Shown here: positions 1 to 13,650 of the stretch, piece after piece
Position numbering within the stretch: position 1 is the stretch's first letter
Layout: each line of letters starts with the position of its first letter
Source: Acanthochlamys bracteata
Lineage: Eukaryota > Streptophyta > Magnoliopsida > Pandanales > Velloziaceae
Assembly (NCBI GenBank): GCA_019914995.1
Contig: CM034129.1
Span: 8,115,725-8,179,724, forward strand
DNA length: 64,000 nucleotides
Direction of reading: 5' to 3'
Program-made: the position numbers and the translations under genes
Notes under the pieces: generated by a model
What the model was told of the DNA's origin: nothing
The model's database searches: none
Seen by the model: only the letters and a program-made list of their open reading frames with translations

Positions 1-2184
1 AGGTATGTCCTTATTTTTATTAATCATGAATAATGTCATTTTTATATATATCTTTACTCCTGGATTACCTAATTTTCTTCGAAAACTATCTCACGCTATT
101 TGCGTTACTTATAACTATTATTAATACTTTTGAAAATGCTTAAAAAGTAAATTTTTGCTATCCCAAATTGTTTTCAATTCTATTGAGCTTACCTTCATTT
201 ATATACTTTGAAGTTAAATAAGGTTTATTAATAAATTAATGTTAGATTATGTTATATTTTATATTAAATTTATTCGATAACAATTTCAATAAGCACCGAT
301 TAGAATGTAGTAATAGAGAAATACATCCAAAGTAGACAAAAGTTTTTATAGTTAGTTAGAATTCTAATTAAGCAGCAAAAGCAAATTGTCTATTTTCCTA
401 CTGTAGTTGGTAGTCCAATCAAGTCTATTTTCATTTTTATGTTTCATAATTATCACATCGACTACCCACGTAAATTTCAAGAGCATTCATTAAATTTTGC
501 ATTTCTTATTTGGTGTATCTTGCATATACATGTGCAAAAAACAAAGGGGCGGATTGGCCCACCCTGTAAAAAACCTCTAGGTCGGATCGATTCAAACTGA
601 TTTTATTTTTTTATAATTCGATTATTTATTTATTCAAATTATATTTTTATTTTATATAAAAAATAGATTTAAAAATTATTTTTAAAATAAAAAATAAATA
701 TTATTATTTTTAAAATTTATTTATTAAATTTAATCTAGTCAACGGTCAATGTTGACCAGGTCAACTGTCAATATTTGACCGGTCAATATTAACAGTACCC
801 GAGCAGACGGGCCGTCCGACAGGCCAATTTAGTCGGTCCATCCTATCCGTTGGACCGGGCCAGCCCGGTCCTGTCACTGTTTACCGAAATCGGGTGGGCC
901 GATGATCGAGCCAACTGATCGGGCCGTGGGTCGGCCCGTTTGGTTCGGCCTATTTTTACATCTCTACTTGTATATAAATTCATACTAGAAAATTTATTGG
1001 TTAACATATCAATAATAATAGAAGATAAAATCAATGAAACAAACTATTATAAAAATCTTATTCTTGCTGATTATAGTGCAATCAAGATGTATTTGAAACC
1101 TTGTCATGGCTCCTTCAAATATTTTCTAAATATTTATACCAACATCTGTGCAATGAATGTGTAATGGGCAAAGAAAGTATGTTGGCTTGAAAAGGATTAG
1201 AACATCTTTGACAATGAGTGCAGTAGGTAAATTTGACATAGGCACTATTCAAACCATTCAATCAATGGGAGCACACCATTCAAACAAATGCTAAACAATA
1301 TTTTTACATCAAGCTGTTTATTTTTTCAGGCATTATTTATCACTGGAGAAGATGATTTGAAAACAACCATGTTGTTTATAAATTTCCAGAGTTGTACTTT
1401 TGATCCTGGCAATTAATTGATGCAATATCATAGTTACTTCATAGTATATAAGTTTGCTAAAGACAAAAAAAGTTGGTACAAAAAGTCCTCGAACACCAAA
1501 GCATCGCAAAAAAAAAAAAAAATTCTAATTATACTTCTGAAGACTAGCAAAGCAAAATCTTATTGGAAGACCTAAAATAAGAAAATTGTTCCAAATTAAA
1601 AAGCATACATCATTTAACTAACTAATTATAAGACAATAAATATAATAGATAGCTGAAAATAAAATATATAATAAGCTTCTTTCTCTAAGAAAAAATATAA
1701 TTAAATTACTAAAACTATACATGCAGTTCCATTTAGTTACTCGAGAAAAAGAATCTGAATCACCGAGATGCATAGGCTAAATGAAAGATAAAAACAACTA
1801 TCAACGTTCAATCCCAAGGACCAAAGCCACATACCTCACAGAAAACTAAATTTGCTATAAGCATCCATTGAAACCATTTATATTCTAAAAATACCACCGG
1901 ACAAACATAAAACAAATGACTAAAGCCAATATTAATTAAATAAAACAACATAAATTGATAAGAAAGTTAAGGACACAACTCCGTATAAAGTTAATTAAAT
2001 CGGAACTCGATTTAAATAGGTTAGAATGGGATTGATGTTTCGGATCGGATCATATATTATCATCTCTTCACAAAAGCATTCATTATGCTTTCTTAAAAGA
2101 GATCTCTCATAAATTATCTATTAAGACTTGATTAGATCATTATAATATTCTAAAGAATTATAAGTGTGTATATATGAATACTCT

Positions 2185-2450
2185 GGTGCGTTTGGAATTG
2201 CTTATGAAATAGAGTTTTTCTGAAATGAAAAATATTTTTGTCTTTTTTGAAAAACGAGCTTTATTTTTTTACTTAAAAAAATAATAATAATATGTAATAA
2301 AAAGATCTTATTACATTGAATTTTTCTACACTTTCTAAATTTTAAAATAATTTTTTCTAAATATTTATAAAATATATATTGAAAAACGTAAAATGAAAAA
2401 TTGAAAAGTTTCGTTGGAGAAATGGAAAGCCAAACTCACCTTAGGGTATG
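2185..2450. repeat. MITE-like repeat, copy 1
   Basis: A ~260-bp AT-rich block that begins near GTTTGGAATTGCTT and ends near AGCCAAACTCACC. It shares its order of words with blocks at 3595-3865 and 16805-17040 and, inverted, at 19729-19961: GTTTGG, then GAGCTT, a TAAAAATTTT core, and TGAAAAGTT near the far end. GTTTGG at one edge and CCAAAC at the other suggest short terminal inverted repeats. The superfamily is not determined. Confidence 0.4.
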
Positions 2451-3185
2451 TTTGGATTCATAGGTAAGAAATAAGAGTAAGAGAACGGATAAGAAAAAAT
2501 AATAAGAGAACGGATAGTTAATTGATGTTACGATATTTAGATATATGGTAAATGTAATAAATTAACTATGTTTGGATAGATGGGTAAATAAATGAGTAAT
2601 AAAAGTAAATTTTTTATAAAAGACTCAAATACTATTTTTATTTATATTAATCTAACTTTTATTAATATAACTTTAAACTAATTTAATTAATATAATTTAA
2701 ATTAACTTTATTAATATAACTTTTAGATTAATTTTTATATTAATTTAATTTTTTATTAATGTTTGATATAATTTAACAAAATTAAATAAAATTAAAAAAA
2801 TTTGATCATATAGGTTTATTATTTTTTCTACTAACTAAAATTAATTAAACTTAAATAAATATAAAAATTATAAATTATTATAATAACAAATAACACATAT
2901 TAATTAAAATAAATATTTAATTAAAAAATATCAAATTAAAGTAAATATTAAATAATTAAAAATTAAAATATAAAATGACAAATAGGGAAGCAAATTTGCT
3001 TCTCTATTTGTCACCATATGTACCCACCAAATTGGTGGGTACACATTTCACCATGAAATATGATAAGGAATGGGGAACAATTCTCCTTTCCTTCTATTAA
3101 TAAAATCAAAATAAACATAGTTAACATAGTGAAATGCTTCACAATCATCACCATTCACCATCAACAACCACAATCCAAACAATCC
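2444..3185. repeat. MITE-like element with GTTTGGATT termini
   Basis: The segment opens with GGGTATGTTTGGATT and closes with AATCCAAACAATCC, which are inverted copies of each other. The interior is almost pure A/T and has no coding potential. The structure fits a non-autonomous DNA transposon. I could not fix a target-site duplication, so the borders are approximate. Confidence 0.4.
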
Positions 3186-3594
3186 ATCAGTATATAGATG
3201 TGTAAGGATATATATGTTGTAATTTTAATATCTTATTATTACAACTATGTCCATTGATACCATGCATGATTTTAAGCACAAGTATAATATACATTATGTA
3301 TAAATTGTTGTATTGAAAAAATAATAATTACTAACATAAACGTTACAAACCGTATTTCGTATTTTGTTTTGTATCATTATCTCATTTGCATGTCTGATTA
3401 GATAAATATGTAAATATAAAATTACGTATATACGTATATAAACAATTGAATTGATTTATATATAAAAAAATGAACTTAGTGGTGAAGGTGAATATGAGCA
3501 ATGTCAACAATATGCACAAATATAACAAAAAAAAGTATGAGTAATATAACAAAACCCTTAAACAAATATATGCAAATATGCACAAATGACTACC

Positions 3595-3865
3595 AATATG
3601 ATATCAGAAAATATTTGGGAAGTATTTTTGAAATAGAATTTTTCTTTAATGTAAGGTATTTGGGAGATATTGAGTAGACGAGCTTGATTTTTTTGACCTA
3701 ATAATAATAATAATAATATTATTATTATAATAATATACATATAAAAATTTTGTAACATATAATTTTTCTATATTTGTTAAAATTTTTAAAAATTTTAATA
3801 AAATATTATAAAAATTTTATTAAAAATATGAAATATTTATTAAAAAATGCCAAATATCACCTTTA
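3595..3865. repeat. MITE-like repeat, copy 2
   Basis: Resembles the block at 2185-2450 in length and word order: a GAAATAGAATTTTTCT start, a GAGCTTGATTTTTTT segment, a TAA microsatellite near 3700-3735, a TAAAAATTTTGTAACATA core, and an AAATATTTATTAAAAAATGCC tail. Non-coding. Confidence 0.35.
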
Positions 3866-3955
3866 AGTTGTGAGCTAAGAACCATAATTGCAATGTGATT
3901 CTAACAAAGTCACATAAGTACAAAAATATAATCATTTTATTTTTTAATATTTTTA

Positions 3956-4074
3956 TAGGGGTGATAATTTTGATATGTATAAATTTATAGATTCTATTAA
4001 GATTGAACAAATTTGATCCTCTTATTAATTAAGTTAATCTGAAACCGATCCACCAATCTGAATTGCCACCATTA
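3956..4074. mobile_element. short hAT-like MITE remnant
   Basis: It starts TAGGGGTGATAAT and ends TTGCCACCATTA, which resemble inverted copies of the TAGRGGTGGCAA terminus seen at 63311-63868. The interior has the same style of words (TTTGATCC, ACCGATCC). No perfect 8-bp duplication flanks it, so it is probably old or internally deleted. Confidence 0.4.
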
Positions 4075-5050
4075 GAAGGAATAAATCTTTTCTCATTTTT
4101 TTTGGCAACGATAAAAAAACGATAATAATAATTTGTAAATTATTATAATTATATTATATTTATAATTAATTACTTATTTTTATATCTTATAATAATATTA
4201 TCAAAAATATTACTACGTAAGTGTTTATTTAATGACAAATTTTAGATTTTATAAAAAGATTTTTATTAAAATTTTGTCAGTTAGATATATTTATCAAAAT
4301 TTTTATCGAAAATATTAATATGTATTATAATCATAAAATTTCAGTTATTACCATATAAAAATAAATTTCAGTTTTCAAAACATAAAAATAAAAATAAAAT
4401 TCTTTTAGAACATTCTAAAAACAGATAAATATATTAAGAAATGCATATTTTGATTGGATACTAACTAGATCTCTTCACTAAGAATATTGTACAATTTTCA
4501 TTCCAACTGAACTTAATTATACTTTCACTAAGTTTAAAAATATAGAAATAAAAGTTAATAATTTTCATTATTAACTAGGTAGATTCGAATTTGATCTAAT
4601 TATTAAATAAATTGGGTTATGATTGGAAATCTTGATCCGTATTAATTCATTGTTAGGTTAGGTTGAATAAATTTGACCCGATAATTAAATAGGTCGATCC
4701 GAAATCGACCTAACAATTCGAATTGTCACTTCTATGTTTGTATCTCTTCTCTCTTTAGAACGTTTTGTTTTTGTTCTTCGCTCATTTGTTTTTCCTTTCA
4801 ATTCTGAAAAATCTACTCTTAATCCAATCTAGAGGTGACAAAATATGACATGATCGGCAAATTCTTTTCGAACTTGACCCATTTAAATCGAGTTCGGATT
4901 TGATCATAGTCTAGTTCGGGTCAACTTTTGGTTCGGGTTTGAATTCGAAAGTAACCTAAATTTTTAAATAAATTCGGATCAGATTCAAAATCGATCCATT
5001 TAATTATTTATGTAATATATATTATATAATAATTAGAAAATATTTAGTTT

Positions 5051-5052
5051 AA

Positions 5053-5083
<31 letters not shown>

Positions 5084-5098
5084 ATTATATATATATAT
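5051..5098. repeat. AAAT/TA microsatellite
   Basis: A run of AAAT tetranucleotides followed by a short (AT)n tract. Simple sequence, no gene. Confidence 0.8.
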
Positions 5099-5273
5099 AG
5101 AGCTTATTAATTTGTACTTAATTTATAAATTTTTTGAAATTAATATTTTTTTAGATAAATAATACATAACAATTTTTTACCTATTATTGTTAGAAGATAA
5201 TTTTTATAATTTTCATTTTAAAATTTTGATTATTGTTGATCCGAATTTGTTTTTGTTATTAAATAGGTAGAAT

Positions 5274-5722
5274 TAGTAGATGCGTAAATATGGACCAGTC
5301 CGAGACTCGGTCTTCTTAGTCCATAAAAAGTAATAAAATTGAACTGATTCGGTCCGATCTACCAGATAGTATAGGATCGATATTGTCGGCCAGCTCACCC
5401 AATCATTGTGCATATTGACTAGTGAACGACGATATTTGACCTTATCAATATTCATCATTGATCATGTCAATTTATAATTAAAAATTTTAATATACAAAAT
5501 TATTTGTAATTTATTTTATATTAATTATATTTTTAATTTAATTATGTTTTATTATTTATTTATTATATAAAAGTTAAAATGGATAAAAGTGTGGAACTGG
5601 ATCATAAAAAATGTAGCTAAGTCCGGCCGACCCTGACCCGGATGTGCCGATGTGGGAACCAGGGCCGATCTGGTCGAATTCGGCCGGGTTGGCCCTGACC
5701 TACCCATATTTTTACACTTCTA
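5274..5722. mobile_element. MITE with GTGTAAAAATATGG-type termini
   Basis: The left end reads TAGTAGATGCGTAAATATGG and the right end CCATATTTTTACACTTCTA, which are imperfect inverted repeats. The interior carries GC-rich words (GGCCGGGTTGGCCC, GTCCGGCCGACCC). The block at about 780-967 ends in the related sequence CCTATTTTTACATCTCTA and is probably the same family. No clean target duplication was found. Confidence 0.45.
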
Positions 5723-6318
5723 AAGATTAAAATTGACAATTTGAACTAGTGATCCTATTATTATATAATTAATCCGAATCTGATAAGTGAACTCATATTG
5801 CCGCCCCTATTCCGGTGATTCCCTTTCTACACTGAAAATCGTCTCGAAACTTGATAAATGTATCTTCACGGAAACGAAGTGAAGATCGGGTCTCTACATC
5901 AGCAGATAGTTATTTTCCAAATTATTTCCAATTTCAAGCTCGATATTTAAAAAAAGAAGAAACGTTTAACCAAAACTCGAAGCAAGATTGAAGTTCTTTT
6001 TATCTTGGTATAATATGATCTAGTGATCTATTAGGTTTTGATCTTGTGTGTGAATATGATCTTGTTATTCGTTGCTATTAAGCAATGAAAGCTGGAATGT
6101 GGTAGGAACTCCTTGAAATGTGAGCTACAATTTTATTATGTTATCCCATTCTTATGCAATTGAGGATATGTAGGTGTCCTGTGATGGCTACAATTTCTAT
6201 TGAAACCATCTTTCTTTCTCGTTTTTTCTTTGTTGAAACCATTTTTGTTCGTGATATTCAAGATTTTGAGTAGAGTTTTTGCGTTTTGCGCCTGAATCAA
6301 TTCCTTCGAAGTTCATCA

Positions 6319-9300
6319 ATGGAAGAAAACTTCGATCCTGTAATTTTTCTTTCTCTTTAGAGTTTTGATAATTAATCGGTAGTATGCATCCCTATTCTAA
6401 TTGTTCCTCTTCCTCTAAGGATTTGATTCATTCCATTTTCAAGCTCGTCTGGAGCCGGAAAGCTGATAAACACGAAGATAATGATGTGATTGAGCTAGAG
6501 GTAATTTTTATTTTAATCAATCTTTTAATTTCAGAAGATTTTTCAAGGGACTTGTTTATGTACCTAAAACTTTGTACACATTCAATCAGTTTTCTAGATT
6601 GCATCGCTTTATGAACGTTGCTTTTTTCCAAGTAGTTATTTTAAATTATTAAAAGAACTTGGTACGATTAGAGTCAGGTTTTCAATGCAAGCTTGTGTCT
6701 AAAGAGTGCAATGAAATTTATACTTTTTGGAGGTATAGCAATGTTGGGAGGCATGACTATTAACTAGAGGGGATGATATCAAGACTTGGAGATGTACATG
6801 ACTTGATTTGTGGAAGATGCTTTCACAAAAGAGAGTAAAGGATGGATAAAGTTGGAGGAGTGAAGGTGATGAAGTACAGTTGTTAGAGTCTGAAAATTCT
6901 GATTACAATCCACATCATAATTTGAGGTTTAGCCTTGTGGTGGTGTAGCTGTTTAATAATAGAAATTTTCCCTGCAAGCATGGCCTCTTCTAAGATAGAA
7001 GTCTAGAACTGATATGAATTGGCATGTAATGTTATCCTAGGAAATTTGAGAACATATTGCCATTTTTTTTGCTGTAGAAGATTAGTTGATTGATTTTATG
7101 TCAACAAAAGAATGGAACGAGAAATTTAAGAAAGCCAAACATAGGAGCTTGTTGTTTGCCTATACTCGAAGGTGCAACATGAGAGCCCTTTATCCTTCTA
7201 ATAATGTTGCACCCTTTGTCCTATTAATGTTATTCCTTCTTCTAGTTGAATTGAGTATCCTTGTGAGTATATCTATGTTATTTCTGATTTTTTTGCCAAA
7301 TAGGACATATGTGTTTGTCAACAAAACTTTTCAAGTACCTAAGCCTACTTCTCAATTTGGATGGGATATGGTTTTTCCTTCTTCAACATTCTACCTTATA
7401 GTTGGTCTCAAGTATACAGGTTCTGTAATCTGGACTCCAAAGCTTACCTTGTGGTCTAAATTGTTTCTTAGATTTCATTTGGAAAAGTCCCTCAACCCTA
7501 ATGACGCAGAAGGAAGATATTTGATAATAATTATTTAGATTGTAAGAAATTTGTTAGAAAGTTTTATTTGTTAAGAATTATATTTAGTAACAATTTGTGT
7601 TAGGAATCCAAGTTAAATTCTATACTTTTAGACATGTTATTTGAATTTCAGCAGCTTTAGACTACGGAATAAAGTTATGAGGTGGTTTCGCATGTTTTTC
7701 TTCTATTTAGTCTGGTTTTTTCCGTATTCGTCACTAACAGTTGATTGTAACGATATTTTTCTGCAATCTCTCTCTTTTTTGAACTAAATACTTTCATAAG
7801 AAGGAGCTTTATTTTGGCAGGTTGGTGGTGGCACATCAAAGAAAAATCGACCAACAGCAGGTATATTGCATAATTTTCATAACAATGTTGCTTGTATCAT
7901 GATTTCTGTAATGAGTTACTTGTGTGCTTGATTTTGCTAAGACATGAATTTGATTATGCCATTCTTCCAAGTTTCTTCTGTTTTTGAAAATTTTCTATCT
8001 CAAGATTTGTAGCACATCAACACTTGATAGAGTTTATAGAGACACTTAGTGTTGATCACCATATTATCATCTCTATGTTCTAGTCACTATTTGAGTATTT
8101 TCTCTTTTCCATCATGTTTTGATTTTACTCATGTAAAATTATGTTCTTTGATTTGCATTTCTTGTGTGATGTTATTTTTGTTTTTCATCATGTTGTATGT
8201 CAGTTGTAAAGCACCTTACATGCGTCCATCAAAACATTGAGAAGGAGGAGAATGAACATGTTCAGTTTTTCCTTAGAGGCCATGACTACGTTCAAGAGTG
8301 GGCTTGAAGGACTGAGAACTAGCACATGTTTAGGTCGGTTTCTTCAACTAGATATATGCAGAGAGCATAATTGCAGTTAAGGTGGAGTAGGATTACTGTA
8401 GAAAAATAGTTTTTATGGCTTCACCAGTTCGCTAAGCCATATCAAATTAGCAGATTGGTCTTATGATGATCAGGGTGAATCACCAACACCAAAAAGTTGG
8501 TAGGAGGAATATGAACATGTTCATTCAATTTCTAGTGATCATACTGAAGTTGAGGATAAGCATGAGGAAGGGAAAAAGGGGTACATGTTGAGGTAGGTTT
8601 CTACAACTAGATGTGTGAGGGCATGATTGGAGTTTTTCCTTATAGTAGAGATGTAGTTGTTAGAGTTTCACCTCTTCCGCTACTTGGCCACACCAAATTA
8701 GCGGGTGGTCATATGATGGCTAGATTGAGTTTAGATTGATCCACATGGTATAAGCAAATCTCATCCACATACTACAAGAGAAATGGCTGTATGGACATGT
8801 AGCTGTTGTGGATTAAGTGAGATGGATATTGTGTTGTCCTTAATCTACTATTGAGAATATAAGAGGCACTTCTTGTAAACAGAAGATGACTAGTTTTCCA
8901 TCTCATAGAGACCATCCAATCTGATGAGGAAATGTTCTGCGCATTGCGTTGCAATATAAAAGGAATGATATTTTGCAATACCGCAAATACAAGTATGGGT
9001 GGTCTGGCCGAGTCAACTTAACTTGGATTTCCTATTTGCTTTTCACCGACGAACATTTTAATTGACCAATTATATGGGCTTCCACATTGTTTCGAACTTT
9101 GGTTCAATTTATGTTGATTTACTATTCGGGACTTTTGGATGGAATTCAATTTGATAGGATTCTTTTCAACTTAATTATGGTTCACTAACTTTAAACCTAA
9201 TTGAGTTAGGCACCTTCTTAAGAAAGAATATGTCTAGGCCTAAATCAATCAGCCCAAACCCAAACCAACTTAAACCTAACCTAACCTAGCCTAACCACAT

Positions 9301-12300
9301 CTCTCGTATCAGTTATGTTAGGTTATTTATTTACTTATATTTTTCTTGTTTGTTCTATTTCTCTTCTACCTTCCACTTATCCCCACATTGGAAGTTGACC
9401 ATGATCTGCTGGGATGAATTAGCATTGAGCTCGCAAGCACCTTTCCCTGCCTTCCTCTCATTTCACTTCTCAATCTTGCAGACAATCATTGCTACCATTA
9501 CCTCTGTCAATGTCACTGCCTGTGTTTGCGAGCCTTTTTGCAGGTGGCACTATTGTTGCTGGCTATTGATAAAGAACCCTTTATCTCCTCCAACTCAATA
9601 GGAGGGACAACGGAAGTAAGAAGAAAGATGATGAACAAACTAAATAACATACTGAAATGAAGATAGACATATTGATAAGATTAGTTAAGGTTTTGTTTTG
9701 ATTGACTTTGAAAAAGTCATAGTTAAGTTAGGGTAAAATGAGTGAGTTATAGTTAAGTTAAAACGAAACCTATGAGTAGAGTTCGATTCAAAATAATTTG
9801 AGGTTGATTTAGTAAATTAATATCATTACACCAAGGTTTAAAACAACATACATGCCAATTAAATGATAAGCTAAGTAGATTGCAAAAGTATGTAGTAATT
9901 CCATATTAGCCGATTTGTCCGAAATAATTGAAGTCGGATATGTGGTATTACTATATCTAGTATATATCTACTATGAAGGTTACAACTCGAAAGCATCATA
10001 ATCATTTGACTTGTTTTTAAATATATTTGAAGGCTTGAACATTGGATTTTCTTCTAGGGCATAGAAAAGATGTGGTTCATCGGATGACCACTTTGTAGTT
10101 TGTTATTATGGCATACTGTTTCTTTTATAACTTTGATTAGAATTTGTGATTAAGTAGAATATAGTTTGAATAGAGAACATAGCTGAAAAAGTCAATTGAA
10201 AGAGCAAGTTGATTTCAACCTAAGCTTATACTACACATATGTTTTATAAGTACTTCTTGCTTTGCTATGGATTTGGTTAAACTGGATCATGGAAACTCCA
10301 CTTCTCACAAATTCTACCTATCACTTAATTGTCTTTTTTCGCTCATATTTTCTTTCTCTTCTAGCTTTCAGGCTTTTGTACTAAATTGGAACCTACCTTT
10401 CCTAGAATTTAAGATTTTAAGTTGATTTGAGTTAAATTATCTTCTTTATGGTATTCTTAGTAAATAATTGTTTTCCTGTGTGTACTAAGGATATTCATGG
10501 TCATTATATTTATTGGAAACTTTAACAAGTAGCTTACTTGATATGCCAAATTCAATAAAAAAACTTGGGCATGATGTTCTAAACTACTAAAATAATGATA
10601 AAATTTAATTATTGACATATATAAATTTAGTGCTGCTCATTTAGTACTTTACAAGTAGGATGGATCATTCGTTGTCATGGCACCATTTTTTCACATGTAT
10701 TCTCTATATCAAATCAACGAAATAATCAATACTGGCATTTCGAAACTTTCTATAGGCTATATCTTTGCATCGCAAAAAAAAAAAAAAATGGTTGTGTGAT
10801 TGTTACAGTGAAATTAATAATTATAATTAGTAAAATAGAACCCTTTATTTTATTATAGAATTAGTATTGATGTATGAATATTAGTGAAGATATAAAAATT
10901 AACTCTTACAAAAATAGAATTATAAATTTCTATTTGTTAGGTGTAAATAAATCTTTTTGAATTAGTGATAGGTATATAATTCTAGACTTTAAAAAATTAA
11001 AAAGAAAAGTAATTGTCCAATATGATAAGTTTAAATTTTGTCGAATCTTAGAAAATAAGTTTGATTGTTGTTTTGTAAATTTCATATTATGTACAATGTA
11101 TTTGCAAAATTTGAAGAACTACTGTATAGTCGCTTGATTATAAAAATGCAGAGTTTTCTTGCTTTTTCAAACACAGACTATACTAATCCATTTTTGAAAA
11201 TAGAACTTCAAAATTTGCCTTTTTTATGTTAAATACCTAATGGCCTAGTTTTGTAAATTTTTCTATTAAGTAGCCCGATTTCATAAATAAGTGGCCTTTG
11301 TAAATTGTTCCCTAAGTGGAAAAGTTTGCATACTCTAGCCTTATTTAACTGTACATATCGAGCGATTTTCTCACATGTTTTAGAATACATATCTATATGG
11401 ATGGGGATAGAGGCACCCCATCCTTAGGGGCACCTTAAGGGCACTATTTTCAATCTAAAATTTCAAATTCAAATCTTCACAATTAGATATGAAGAACTAT
11501 TAGTAAAAAATATGCTGATAAAATTTCAACTCAATCGGAATACAAATTAATCTCCATCCGACGTTTGATCAAATGATATAAATAATAAATTTTGATAAAG
11601 ATGTTTTTTTCTTTTTTATGTTATTTTGATCAAGAGATTTGATGGAGATCAATTCATGATCCGATTGAGCTAAAATTTTGTCGCCGTCTTTGTAACTCAT
11701 AATTTTTCATATCCAACGGTGGAAATTATATTTAAAATTTTTTACGCATCTTTTTAGAAGGGGGTGCCCTAAGGTGACCCTAAGGGTGAGGTGCCCTATC
11801 CCCACCTTATATATATATGTATATATGTATGTATATGTATATATAGGGAAAGGATATAGGCACTCTAATTCTTATGCACACTCCACGGCCGTTTGTGACC
11901 GTGGAGAGCTTAAAATCTAATTTCTATCGTCGGATATGAAGAATTACAAGTCGTTAACATACTGACAAAATTTCATTTGAATCGGAATACAAATCGATCT
12001 CCATCCAGCCACTTGATTAAGATGACTGAAAAATGAGATATATATATTTTGTTAACTTTTACTATTTGTGTTATCATTATCAACTGACCGGATGAAGGTC
12101 TATTCGTAGTTCGATCGAGATAAAATTTTATCAATATGTTAACAACTCGTAGTTCTTCATATCTAATGGTAGAGATTAGATTTGAAGGTCTCCAAGGCCA
12201 CAAACGGTCGTGGAGTGCGCTGAAGTGTGCATAAGGATTTGAGTGCTCCTATTCTTTTCTATATATATATATATATGGTGAGGATATGGGCACCCTCTTT

Positions 12301-13610
12301 CAAAAAGGTTGATAAAATATTATAAATATAATTTTCACCGTTGAATATGAACAATTATGAGTTATAAATACGGTGACAAAATTTAGCTCAATCGTGCCAC
12401 AAATCGATCTCCATTAAATCTCTTGATCAAAATGATATAAAAAAGAAAAAAAATATTTTAATGAAATTTTATTATTTATATCATTTGATCAAGTGTTGGA
12501 TAGAGGTTAATTCGTATTCCGATTGAGTTGAAATTTTGTCAGCATATTTTTAATTAATAGTTTTTCATATCTAACGGTGGAGGTTCAACTTGAAATTCTA
12601 GATGAAAAAGGATGCCTCTAAGGATGGGGTACTCCTATCCCCATATATATATGAGAGATAGGGGCACTCCATTTTCTAAAGACACTCCACTACCATTTTT
12701 TGCCTTGTAGATTTCCAAATCTAATCACTATAGTTGGATATGCAGAATTACGAGTTAGTAATATACTGACATTCATCCGATTATTTGATCTAGATGATAA
12801 AAAAAAGATAATATATATATTTTAGAATTTTTTAATTTTTATCATTTTGATCAAGTAATTGGATATAGGTTAAAATTTTGACAGTATGTTATCAACTCAT
12901 AATTCTGCATATTTAACGATAGAGATTATATTTGGAGGTTTTTTAGCTGTGGAGGATGCTAGAGTGTCTTTAGGTGAGAGAGTATTCTTATCCTTCCCTC
13001 TATATATATATATGGATGGGGATAGTGGCATCTTAGGGGCACCCTTTTTAATCTAAAGTTCCAAATTCAATCTCCACCGTTAGATATGAAGAACTATTAG
13101 TAAAAAATATACTAATAAAATTTCAAGTCAATCGGAATACAAATCGATTTTTATCTAAAGTTATAAATAATAAAATTTGATAAAGATGTTCTTTTTCCTT
13201 TTTATATCATTTTTGTTCAAGAACTTGATTAGATAAAAATATACTAACAAAAAAATTTTTTATGCAAGTCAATCCCTAAGAGTGAATACAATATATCTAA
13301 TATCTATATCCATCCTATATATCTATGATCAATAGATCTATATATCTATATAGATATATAATAATAATATTGATAAAGATGTTCTTTTTCCTTTTATAAT
13401 ATTTTGATCAAGAGATTTGATGGAGATCAATTTATGATCCTATTGAGTTAAAATTTTAGTAAAAATTGACAAAATGTATATATTTTCTTTTTATATTATC
13501 TTTTTCATATCCAATCACGGTCCGATTGATTATATTTAAAATAATTTTTATATCTAACGGTAAAAATCTTTTTAGAAAAAGGGATGCCCTAAGGTGCATG
13601 CATCTATCCC

Positions 13611-13650
<40 letters not shown>

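Larger units (their letters stand above)
4830..5809. mobile_element. hAT-like element with a second element nested in it
   Basis: The left end reads TAGAGGTGACAAA and the right end ATTGCCGCCCCTA, an inverted match to the hAT-type terminus. The left part carries TTCGGGT/GACCC words like the intact element near the window end. A different element (5274-5722) interrupts it. The flanking 8-mers do not match, so the call rests on the termini alone. Confidence 0.4.
1..6318. other. AT-rich intergenic region with MITE remnants
   Basis: No gene is recognisable here. The DNA is very AT-rich and packed with short non-coding repeats: hAT-like fragments whose ends read TAGRGGTGNYAA, GC-richer blocks with GGCC/CCGG words (about 780-960 and 5270-5720), a TTTA-type microsatellite near 5050-5098, and two copies of a ~260-bp MITE-like repeat (about 2185-2450 and 3595-3865). 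The short open frames are interrupted or low-complexity and match no family I know. The last few hundred bases should hold the CENP-X promoter, but I see no clear TATA box. Confidence 0.6.

Noticed and set aside
7086-7538. 150-codon frame as a membrane protein gene
   Set aside because: Lies inside CENP-X intron 2, has no recognisable domain, and has no supporting splice or promoter structure.
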